Assembly: GCA_020847495.1 (NCBI GenBank)
Contig: JADLCA010000447.1
Coordinates: forward strand, 1 to 32,808
Origin: Candidatus Hydrogenedentota bacterium
GTDB taxonomy: Bacteria; Hydrogenedentota; Hydrogenedentia; Hydrogenedentales; SLHB01
Length of the DNA stretch: 32,808 nt
Reading direction: 5' to 3'
This document shows, one piece after another, positions 9,478-17,449 of this stretch (position 1 is its first letter; each line of letters starts with the position of its first letter). A model generated the notes under the pieces. That model was not told where the DNA came from and did no database searches. It saw nothing but the letters and a program-made list of their open reading frames with translations. A program made the position numbers and the translations under genes.

Positions 9478-9630
9478 TCGCAGAGGAACGCAGAGAATCA
9501 AATGGGCGAAGCCAGAGAGGGAGGAAGAGTTCGTCCACAGATTGCACCGATTTACACAGATTTGAAGAGAAGAGATGAAATCGAAATGGTGACAGGATCT
9601 CACGAATCTGAACGTGAGTGGCACAGATGA
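9478..9630. repeat. Degenerate low-complexity repeat region (CGCAGAG / CACAGATT-type)
   Basis: cgcagaggaacgcagagaatc, cacagattgcaccgatttacacagattt, gtggcacagatgaacgcagg; a similar string occurs at 12699-12731 (gaacgcagacgaacacggactaacacagaag). Confidence 0.4.
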
Positions 9631-9805
9631 ACGCAGGGGATATGGGAGCGGGGATCTAACCCGGATTGCTTACACGCACGCACCGCTGCTCGATCAATCC
9701 CAGTCGAATTAGCTGTTTCCATGACCTTGGCACGTCCTCTCTGCTTACACGTTGTGCGTGTGAGAATTCCTCTCGAGTGAGCCTGTGGGCCATTGCTAGA
9801 GCATG

Positions 9806-9837
9806 TCTCACCGCCCGCTACGCGGGGGGCGGTGAGA
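9806..9837. other. Perfect 11-bp stem hairpin
   Basis: TCTCACCGCCC (9806-9816) / GGGCGGTGAGA (9827-9837) with a 10-nt loop; no clear U-tract. Confidence 0.6.
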
Positions 9838-9892
9838 TATGGGGACTAACCGGTGGGCCGTGTATTGCGGCCTGAAAGGCCAAAACCATACT

Positions 9893-9924
9893 AGCCCTGG
9901 ACGCAGCGAAGCGGAGCCCAGGGT
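9893..9924. repeat. Short palindrome-ended motif AGCCCTGG...CCCAGGGT
   Basis: agccctggacgcagcgaagcggagcccagggt; single copy in this window, repeat-like form inferred. Confidence 0.35.
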
Positions 9925-9996
9925 CATAGGTCCCCCCTCCGATCCTGAGCGCTGAAGGTGCGATGCAATACACTTGCGGCCTCCTCTGGCCGTTGG

Positions 9997-10005
9997 TGAT
10001 ATAAT
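9997..10005 (+). promoter_or_regulatory. Putative extended -10 promoter upstream of the DUF2281-like gene
   Basis: TGaTATAAT at 9997-10005, about 80 bp upstream of the ATG at 10085. Confidence 0.45.
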
Positions 10006-10084
10006 ACGGACAATGATATGGCGCATGAAGCCGGAAGTGCCCGCATGATGGCGAGGCGTATTACTAGGGACCGGGAGCGCAGGA

Positions 10085-10294
10085 ATGAACGGAGCTATTA
10101 AGACAAAAGTCATCGAGAAACTGGAGAGGTTACCCGAGCATCTGCAGCGTGAAGTGTTGGCATATGTGGAGGCGCTGCAGACGCCCGAGCGCCCCGGTGT
10201 GCCTGGCAAGCAACTGCTGGATTTCGCGGGCGTTGTGTCTTCTCAAGACGTCGATCTGATCCAGCGAGCGATAGATGACGGGTGTCGAGGTTGA
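10085..10294 (+). CDS. Small DUF2281-like / antitoxin-like protein
   Basis: MNGAIKTKVIEKLERLPEHLQREVLAYVEALQTPE...VVSSQDVDLIQRAIDDGCRG; resembles DUF2281-type antitoxins (KLxxLPxxxQxEVLxYVExL). Confidence 0.55.
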   Translation: MNGAIKTKVIEKLERLPEHLQREVLAYVEALQTPERPGVPGKQLLDFAGVVSSQDVDLIQRAIDDGCRG

Positions 10295-10414
10295 GTTTCG
10301 CTACACATCGTCTGCGCGAGATGCGGTGTCACTCCCGTTCACCTACTGGCTTCGCAGTGAGGTACTTTTCCGCGTCTTGGCGGCTTGGCGAGAGTAAAGG
10401 TCCGGGGCGCGTCT

Positions 10415-12013
10415 TCAGCCTTCGCAGACGGCATTGGCGACAATCTGCAGATCGTCGGCGTTGACTTCGCCGTTGCCGTCGGCGTCGGCGTAGGTGCTCT
10501 TGGATTCGCCGAGGATGGATGCCACGACCAACTGCACGTCGACGGCGTTGACCTTGCCGTCGCCGTTGATGTCGGTCTTGACGATGAGCGGTTGCAGTTT
10601 CACGTTGACCCGGGTCGCACGGCCATCGGCCACCACGACATCGTGCCTGCGCTTGTTCTTGTAGCCGGGCGCGGAGAATTTCAGGGTGTACGTGCCGGGC
10701 AGCAGCATGCGGTGATAGTCGCCCGCATCCGGGTCCGTGAATCCGGGCTGCTCATTGCCGATGACCTCGACCTTCGCGTAGATGGGTTCCAAGGTTAGCT
10801 TGTCGCGCACGAGCCCGCGCACGCCGATATCGGCCGCCTCCAAATACGCGAGCATGGATTCCCTGTTGTCGTCCCACAGGTCCGGCAGCGCGCTGGCGGA
10901 AGGCGTTTTGGTGGTGGATAGCTCGATGGTCACCTCGTTGCACGCGGCGTAGCGGTAGTTCCAGTCCTGCATGCCGCCGTCCACCTGGTACCACACGGAC
11001 CCGTTTGTGATGCCCTTGGGATAGCTGGGCGACGAATTCGTGTACATGGGGGTGTTGTGGATCGAGTAGCGCTCGGAGATGTTCTCGAACAGCAGGTCGT
11101 CGGGCGTGGGCGCGTCGTTGCCCGAACCCTTGCCATCGTCGTCAAAGGGGTAGTTCACGAGCAGCGCGCCCGTGTGGAGGTTCGCGGACAGCGTGAAGCT
11201 GTTCTCCGCGGTCCACTGCATAATGTGCTGCACTTCCGGCTGCCTGCCCTGCACGTCGACCGGGGCGCCGTCGAAGAGCGTGCCGGAGAACTCGCTTGGC
11301 CACGATGGAAACGCGCGGTTCAGGTCGATGCCGTTGGCGTTGTACCGCGTGCCGGCGGTGAGACCATCCGGGTTCATCAGCGGGACGATCCAGATTGCGG
11401 TGCGGTTCACGGCGCGCGTGACGCGGCCGTTGTTCCCATAGTGGCCAAGCAGGTAGTCGATCAAGTACAGACAAAGTTCGGCGCCCACGGGTTCGTCGCC
11501 GTGGATCGAGCCCACGTACTTGAACTCCGGCTCGAATTCCTCCGCGTCCGGATTGTCCGTGATGAGCATGGCCCAGAGTTCCCGCCCCTGGGCGGATTGG
11601 CCCAGCGAAACCAGCCGGCAGATGTCGGGGTTCACTGCCTGGGCAGAGCCGTACGCGTCCGCATAGGCGGCCAGCGCGGTGGTGAGGTCGGCGTAGGAGT
11701 GGTACTGGCCCAAAGCCTTCGCCCCGCCTTTCGGAGCGAGGGGACTCGGTTGCTGTTCGATGACCGTGTAGTCGTAGCCGTCCACCTTCAGCCAGAGCAA
11801 GTCGTCGACGCTGGCGTAAATGGTCAGGCGGTTGCCGTTTACGTTGCCGACGGAGAATCCATTGGCGGAAAGCGCGTCGATTTCGGCGGGGCTGTCCACA
11901 GTGACTTCGACCACATAGATGGGTCCCAGGTGCGGACGCGGCCCTTCCGCGGCGCCAGCCATGCACAGCATGAGCGCGCAGGATACGGCGACGGCGTGTG
12001 TCCGAATCGTCAT
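10415..12013 (-). CDS. Secreted M14 zinc carboxypeptidase with regulatory-like domain and C-terminal dockerin-type repeats
   Basis: Signal peptide MTIRTHAVAVSCALMLCMAGAAE; YVGSIHGDEPVGAELCLYLIDYLL...IWIVPLMNPDGLTAGTRYNANGIDLNRAFP (M14 HxxE, NPDG, N.R). C-terminus TDINGDGKVNAVDVQLVVASI / DADGNGEVNADDLQIVANAV, two dockerin-like Ca-binding repeats. Confidence 0.92.
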   Translation of the reverse strand: MTIRTHAVAVSCALMLCMAGAAEGPRPHLGPIYVVEVTVDSPAEIDALSANGFSVGNVNGNRLTIYASVDDLLWLKVDGYDYTVIEQQPSPLAPKGGAKALGQYHSYADLTTALAAYADAYGSAQAVNPDICRLVSLGQSAQGRELWAMLITDNPDAEEFEPEFKYVGSIHGDEPVGAELCLYLIDYLLGHYGNNGRVTRAVNRTAIWIVPLMNPDGLTAGTRYNANGIDLNRAFPSWPSEFSGTLFDGAPVDVQGRQPEVQHIMQWTAENSFTLSANLHTGALLVNYPFDDDGKGSGNDAPTPDDLLFENISERYSIHNTPMYTNSSPSYPKGITNGSVWYQVDGGMQDWNYRYAACNEVTIELSTTKTPSASALPDLWDDNRESMLAYLEAADIGVRGLVRDKLTLEPIYAKVEVIGNEQPGFTDPDAGDYHRMLLPGTYTLKFSAPGYKNKRRHDVVVADGRATRVNVKLQPLIVKTDINGDGKVNAVDVQLVVASILGESKSTYADADGNGEVNADDLQIVANAVCEG

Positions 12014-12230
12014 CGACTGAACCTTACCCCAACTCTCCGTACTGGACGCGGGCCGCAGGAGTTTATTCGACCGGCCCGCGCGACATGCAGGTGGACACAG
12101 CGTCCACGCGGTACATGGCGTACTGCGCACCCTCACGGAGGAATTGTACCCGGAATCTGAGAGAGACGCGGGAATATTCCCTGAGCTCTATCAAGGTAAG
12201 CGTATTTTGTGTTCTTGTCAACAGTTTATA

Positions 12231-12674
12231 CTATATTTGGGTATTTGGCAAGGGGATATCCAGCGTAAATAACTCGATCTCGTCCCGCAGTCTCCAGCGC
12301 TGAGCTAGCCAGAAATCCATCCCTTCCCTATTGTTGGCGAGTACGAAGAGGTGGCAACGGCGGATCCCGAAGGCTCTCAGGGCGTCGACGGCCGCATCGG
12401 CGAGGGCTGTCCCTATGCCCCTGCGGCGGAGGTGGGGAACTACGGCCAAGTGGTAGATGAAACCCCGGCGTCCGTCATGGCCGCAAAGGATGGTGCCCAC
12501 AAGCTCGCCCTCAGCCAAGGCGACAAAGCTCAGGCCGGGATTCCGGTCCAGGAAGATGCGGATGCCCTCGGGGGTGTCGTCTTCGTGACTAAGTCCAATT
12601 CCCGGCGTGGTGTACCAAAGCTTGTGCGCAGCGGGAAAGTCTGCGAGTTCAAAGGGGCGGATTGTAATGCTCAT
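12231..12674 (-). CDS. GNAT family N-acetyltransferase
   Basis: MSITIRPFELADFPAAHKLW...FIYHLAVVPHLRRRGIGTALADAAVDALRAFGIRRCHLFVLANNREGMDFW; acetyl-CoA loop RRRGIGTAL. Confidence 0.95.
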   Translation of the reverse strand: MSITIRPFELADFPAAHKLWYTTPGIGLSHEDDTPEGIRIFLDRNPGLSFVALAEGELVGTILCGHDGRRGFIYHLAVVPHLRRRGIGTALADAAVDALRAFGIRRCHLFVLANNREGMDFWLAQRWRLRDEIELFTLDIPLPNTQI

Positions 12675-12746
12675 GGGGTGATGCGGGGCCTTTCATGGAA
12701 GAACGCAGACGAACACGGACTAACACAGAAGCGAATCGACGAGCAA

Positions 12747-14348
12747 TCATGGCTGTTCGCGGGGATCCATAGCGGAATCGGGGGAGCCGGTGGGCGCGGC
12801 CGCGTTTGCGGGGAGAGCCGCTTCGGGGGCATCCAGGAGGCCGGAGGCGCCGCTATCCACGGGCAACGCGCGCTCGGGGGGGAAGAGGCGGCGGACCACG
12901 TCGCTCATGGGGGCCTGCATGATTTGGGAACGGTGACCTTCGACCTCGCGCAGCAGCGGCTCCAGAACCTGATCGACGCGGAGGTCCGAGGGCTCGCGGC
13001 CCGCGTCCCGCAAGGCGGCGACTACATTCCCGATGGTGATTTTGTCGAGGGAACGGGCCGGGGCGAAGGTGATGGGCTCGCCCGCGCAACGCCGGACGAG
13101 GCCAGCCTCGTCCAGCTGGCTCAAGGTCTCGTTGAGCAAGCGCAGGGGGACATTCCATTCCTCGGCGGCTTGGTCCGCGGCGAGGCCGGACTGGCCGGTT
13201 TCGAAGCGGCGGGCGACTTCCAACATGGCGCGCAAGGCGACGGCTTCGCGATAGCCGTGGCTGGCCCCAGCCGCGAGGCGTTCCATCGCAAAGGTCTTTT
13301 CGTTCTGGTAGGCGAAGGTCAGTTCCGCGCCAAAGAGCAGGATGGTCCAGCTCAGGTAGATCCAGATAAGCAGCAGCGGGAACAAGGCGAAGGTGGAGTA
13401 GACCATGCTGTTGCGGCTCAGGCCGTATTGCAGACCGAAATAGGCTGCCGAGGTCAGGCTCCACAAGGTGCCAGCAACAAACCCTCCGAGCAGGGCATAG
13501 CGCCATTTGACCTTGGTGTTGGGAACGAGCGCGTACAGCGCGGTGAAGGCCAGTGATATGACCCCGAATTGCAGAACGCGAACGCCATACGAAAACCCGC
13601 CGAGACGCTCCACAAAAGACGAACTGCCCAGGGCGGCGGTCAGGCCGATGATACCCATCACGACAAACGGCAACAGGATGGTCACCATCATGTAGTCGCT
13701 GAACATGCGGTACCACGAGCGGGTAGCCCGCAATCCCCAGATCGAGTTGAAGGACGATTCGATGTTCTGCATGAGCCCGAAGATTGCGGTGAGGATGAAG
13801 ATCAGGCCCAGTGTTCCCAGTGCCTTCGGGTTGGCATTCCGGCTCGCAGTGTCCAGGAGCCAGTCGATGGGGTTCTGATAGGTGGCGCCATTTGTAGTCA
13901 CGGCCCCGGCTGCATCCGGGGTGGCGCCAGTCCCCGGAGCCGATGGGCTCCCCATGGTTTCCGTAAGGCCCGGCACGACCAGATCGATGATCTCTTTCAA
14001 CTGGCGGTTGGGGTCGCCCGAGGCCTCAATATGGAGTTCCTTGCCGCCGGTCCATTGTACCGCCCACTCGGCAATGCTCGGGCCGAGGTCGAACTGCTGG
14101 ATGACGAAGTACATCACCGCCAGAAACGGTACGAGCGAGAGGAGCGTGGTATACGTCAGCGCCGCGGCCCGCAGGAGCAGGGCGTCCTGCACCATGTTCT
14201 TCATGAGCAGAATTATGACGCGCACCTGCTTGATGACGAACCCGTAGGGGACTTCCTCGCCGGGGCGGCCGACGTACCACACGTCGTGGGTGACGAAGCG
14301 CCTTCCCCGGTCCAAGGCCTCAAACGCGCGCTGCACGTAATCTCTCAT
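12747..14348 (-). CDS. YihY/BrkB family membrane protein (formerly 'ribonuclease BN-like') with C-terminal winged-helix-like region
   Basis: RVIILLMKNMVQDALLLRAAALTYTTLLSLVPFLAVMYFVIQQF...YALVPNTKVKWRYALLGGFVAGTLWSLTSAAYFGLQYGLSRNSMVYSTFALFPLLLIWIYLSWTILLFGAELTFAYQN. Confidence 0.93.
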   Translation of the reverse strand: MRDYVQRAFEALDRGRRFVTHDVWYVGRPGEEVPYGFVIKQVRVIILLMKNMVQDALLLRAAALTYTTLLSLVPFLAVMYFVIQQFDLGPSIAEWAVQWTGGKELHIEASGDPNRQLKEIIDLVVPGLTETMGSPSAPGTGATPDAAGAVTTNGATYQNPIDWLLDTASRNANPKALGTLGLIFILTAIFGLMQNIESSFNSIWGLRATRSWYRMFSDYMMVTILLPFVVMGIIGLTAALGSSSFVERLGGFSYGVRVLQFGVISLAFTALYALVPNTKVKWRYALLGGFVAGTLWSLTSAAYFGLQYGLSRNSMVYSTFALFPLLLIWIYLSWTILLFGAELTFAYQNEKTFAMERLAAGASHGYREAVALRAMLEVARRFETGQSGLAADQAAEEWNVPLRLLNETLSQLDEAGLVRRCAGEPITFAPARSLDKITIGNVVAALRDAGREPSDLRVDQVLEPLLREVEGHRSQIMQAPMSDVVRRLFPPERALPVDSGASGLLDAPEAALPANAAAPTGSPDSAMDPREQP

Positions 14349-14394
14349 GCATCTATGCTACACGGAGGGGCCGCCCGTTGCGAATCGGACTGAA

Positions 14395-14547
14395 GACACA
14401 GGCGAGGGCGCCTGTGCCACACGCGCTTGCCTTGCTTTGATTGCTTCTACTCTTCGTTCTGTTTCTGGTTTGTCCACAAGCACCAAGAATTCCGGATAGA
14501 CAAAGGACTGGAGATAGACGTGTGGCACAGGCGCCCTCGCCTGTGTC
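14395..14547. repeat. Family-1 inverted-repeat element, 153 bp
   Basis: Perfect 28-bp TIR GACACAGGCGAGGGCGCCTGTGCCACAC (14395-14422) / GTGTGGCACAGGCGCCCTCGCCTGTGTC (14520-14547); imperfect TIR extension into CGGACTGAA / TTGATCCG. Confidence 0.95.
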
Positions 14548-14673
14548 TTGATCCGGGCCGAATTCAGCGGATTGGACCGAGCAAACAAGAGATGCGAACT
14601 GCTATTGACCCCGCCGTCGTTGCGGGGCATGATGGGCGCGCATTGAGACGCGAATGCCAAAGAGGACCCTTCC

Positions 14674-16440
14674 ATGAATCTGCTTCTTGTGATTGCTGGC
14701 GTCCTGTGCGCGGCGGAGCCCGGACTCGTCCGCTTTGATCTCGAGAAGTGTCTCGCGGACCTGCCAGATGATTCCGTACTGCGCTACGACGTGGTGAAGA
14801 TGACGGCGTCCTTGCAGGGCGTGGTGAATCGTGACGGGCCGCGTTTGGCGGTTCGCTTCCTGCATGGCGCAGGCACCAACATCGACGACTACTGGTTCAC
14901 GAAGCTGCGCGAAGGCTGGTTGAAAGACTTGCCGGTCGAGGAGGTGAACTCCCTCGAAGACCTGCTTTCCCGCTTCGCGGGCGATATCGACGGCGTCGTG
15001 GTGTGGGACCCGGCCGTCGTCGCAACGGCGAATGTGGCCGCGACTGTGTGCGGTGTGGAAGGCTGGCTACCCGTGCGCGCGGATTCCGCGTTGTATGCGC
15101 GTATCGTCGAAGGAGGCCCGCACCTGCCGGTGCGTTTGTCGCTGGTGGGCAAGTTTGACGGCTCGATCTCGGGCAGCGCCAAGATCGACGCGTACCAGTG
15201 GGCCAAGGAAAACTATCTGGACAAGGGTAAGTGCCACCCGGCGCTCTTGGCGTACTTCATCGACGCGTACACGCAGCAACCCGGCACGCCGGGTTTTCAC
15301 TACCCGGATCTATTCAATGCGACTCTTGCGAACCACGATTACTACATCGCAAACCGCGCGTTCTTCTTCGATCTGAGCCCGTGGGCCGATGAAGCGCCCG
15401 TCGATGATCCGCGGCAGCCGCTCGGCGCGGATAAGCAGATGCTCACCGCGATTCTGCGCGACCAGGTTGAACGGAATGCAGGCAAGGCCTTCACCACGGT
15501 CGGCGGCTTCGTGCCTTGGAACCTCAAGTACACGTCGCACGGGGCGGCAGGAGGCAAGCACGAGCCGGTGCCGAGCGAATGGGAGTATGCGGGGATTCTC
15601 TCCGCGCACAACGCGATCATGGACGCCGATGCCCTCGGGCTCGCCTGCCTCACCAACGCGTCCGCCTACATGCACTTCCCGTTGCAGCCGCGCTATGAGC
15701 AGAACGCGCGCCCCGTGCCGGGCGAACTCGAGCCCAAGACCTACGTGCTCGTGTACATGGGCGATTACGACTCCGCGGCCTGGCTGTCCAGCAACATCCC
15801 GTCAATTTGGGACGACCCCGCGCGCGGCCAGATGCCGATGGCGTGGGCCTTCAATCCGAATCTTGCGGCCCGCGTGCCGTACGTGTTCGATCATGTCTAC
15901 CGCACGAAGACGGCGAATGACTGGTTCATTGGGGGTGACTCGGGTGCGGGCTATCTCAATCCCAACCTGCTCACGGGTCAGCGCCTTGGCAGCGGCGTGC
16001 CGGATGCGCTCGACATGTGGGTCCAGCACAATCTCGAGTCGTATGGGCGCTTTGACTACGACATCACCGGTTTCGTGATCAATGGCTTTCACGGGGACAT
16101 GCCGCTTGCGGTGCAAGAGGCGTATTCGCGCTTCTCGCCGCGCGGCGTCGGCATGCAACTGGGATTTGCGCAACCGGTCGTGAACGGCACCCCATTCCTG
16201 CGGCATGTGAGCGACATCTACCCGAAACGCGACAAACTCGGCGAGACCGCCGCGGAGATGGTGCGCTTCGCGAAGCCGGAGAAACCACAGTTCCTCATCT
16301 ACCGCATGATTCTCCAACGGCCCGGTACCGTGATGGCCGTGCGCGACCACTTGAACGCGGATTACCCGGACGCGCGCTGGGAGTTCTGCGATCCCTACAC
16401 CTTCTTCGACCTGTACAAGCGATCGCTCGGCGCGGAGTAG
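14674..16440 (+). CDS. GxGYxYP domain-containing protein (putative secreted glycoside-hydrolase-like)
   Basis: Short signal peptide; LQGVVNRDGPRLAVRFLHG; YVLVYMGDYDSAAWL; WFIGGDSGAGYLNPNLL near the family's GxGYxYP motif. Confidence 0.75.
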   Translation: MNLLLVIAGVLCAAEPGLVRFDLEKCLADLPDDSVLRYDVVKMTASLQGVVNRDGPRLAVRFLHGAGTNIDDYWFTKLREGWLKDLPVEEVNSLEDLLSRFAGDIDGVVVWDPAVVATANVAATVCGVEGWLPVRADSALYARIVEGGPHLPVRLSLVGKFDGSISGSAKIDAYQWAKENYLDKGKCHPALLAYFIDAYTQQPGTPGFHYPDLFNATLANHDYYIANRAFFFDLSPWADEAPVDDPRQPLGADKQMLTAILRDQVERNAGKAFTTVGGFVPWNLKYTSHGAAGGKHEPVPSEWEYAGILSAHNAIMDADALGLACLTNASAYMHFPLQPRYEQNARPVPGELEPKTYVLVYMGDYDSAAWLSSNIPSIWDDPARGQMPMAWAFNPNLAARVPYVFDHVYRTKTANDWFIGGDSGAGYLNPNLLTGQRLGSGVPDALDMWVQHNLESYGRFDYDITGFVINGFHGDMPLAVQEAYSRFSPRGVGMQLGFAQPVVNGTPFLRHVSDIYPKRDKLGETAAEMVRFAKPEKPQFLIYRMILQRPGTVMAVRDHLNADYPDARWEFCDPYTFFDLYKRSLGAE

Positions 16441-16450
16441 ATTGCGCTCG

Positions 16451-17449
16451 CTACTGGCGCAGCGCCTCGGCGAGGCGGTCGGCCACGGCCTGGCGTCCGG
16501 TGTCGCGCAGGTGCTCATCGGGATGACTGCCGCGGATGAAGCAGGTTCCCGGCAATGCCTCGGACATGTCGAGCAGTTGCACGCCCCGCGCCGCGGCCGC
16601 CTGTTTGAAGTGCGCGATGTTCTCGCGTGCGCGTGCCCGAAAGCGGTCGCCGAGATAATGCTCTCCCGTTTCCATGTCCAGCGGCGTGACGTAGGGCAAT
16701 GCGCGAATCCCCGCGCGATTCAGCGCGTCCAACGCACGTCCGAACTCCACGAGGGTCTGGCTCTCCGGCGTCAGCGAATACATGTAGAAGAATGTGACGA
16801 GCCGGGCACGCTGCTCCTCCGTGGTGCGGGCCTCGGCATGCGGCTGGTAACTGCCCACTGGTCCGAGATTCGCGAAGCCATCCAGTACCGGTAGTTTCTG
16901 AAAGTCTTCTGTGAGAACAGGCCGGAACGTGAAAGCCTTGAATGACGCCAGGGGCCTGTAGGCCACGTGAAAAAGGACGTAGTCGTGACGCAGGAACAGC
17001 AGCTCCTTGTCAAAGTACCGGTAAGGCAGGGTCTCGAGTTGCGGCGCCACGAGACGCATGTTGATTGGAAACACGACAGTCCCGACGGGGACGTCCTTCT
17101 CTTCGAGATACGCGGCAACCGCCTCGTAGAAAGTCAGATTGCATCCCCCGTCGTAGACGTGAACGACACGAAGGTCCGGGGCGGCGCGCTGCAGCATCTC
17201 CGGCGTGCTGGAGAGATCCGCATCGCCCTTGCCCGTGGCCATGGTGCTATCTCCTAGAAACAACACGTCCGCAGGGTCATCGCGAAGCTCCATGATCTTG
17301 AGCACAGCTGGCGGGATGTCGCCCGGCCACTCCAACCAGTAGATTGCCATCTGCCCCGCGCACACGAGCGCAATCAACACGGCGCAGCGCGCGAAGAAGC
17401 GCAACCCTGCGCGGCGATCAGAACTGGAAGTAGATGAATGAGGCTTCAT
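16451..17449 (-). CDS. SGNH/GDSL hydrolase-like membrane-anchored protein (AlgJ/DltD-like partner of MBOAT)
   Basis: N-terminal TM then DVLFLGDSTMATGKGD (GDS block) and C-terminal CFIRGSHPDEHLRDTGRQAVADRLAEAL (DxxH block); overlaps the MBOAT gene. Confidence 0.8.
   Translation of the reverse strand: MKPHSSTSSSDRRAGLRFFARCAVLIALVCAGQMAIYWLEWPGDIPPAVLKIMELRDDPADVLFLGDSTMATGKGDADLSSTPEMLQRAAPDLRVVHVYDGGCNLTFYEAVAAYLEEKDVPVGTVVFPINMRLVAPQLETLPYRYFDKELLFLRHDYVLFHVAYRPLASFKAFTFRPVLTEDFQKLPVLDGFANLGPVGSYQPHAEARTTEEQRARLVTFFYMYSLTPESQTLVEFGRALDALNRAGIRALPYVTPLDMETGEHYLGDRFRARARENIAHFKQAAAARGVQLLDMSEALPGTCFIRGSHPDEHLRDTGRQAVADRLAEALRQ

Noticed and set aside
9806-9837. Rho-independent terminator
   Set aside because: Strong stem but no downstream T-tract and no immediately upstream gene; kept only as a hairpin.
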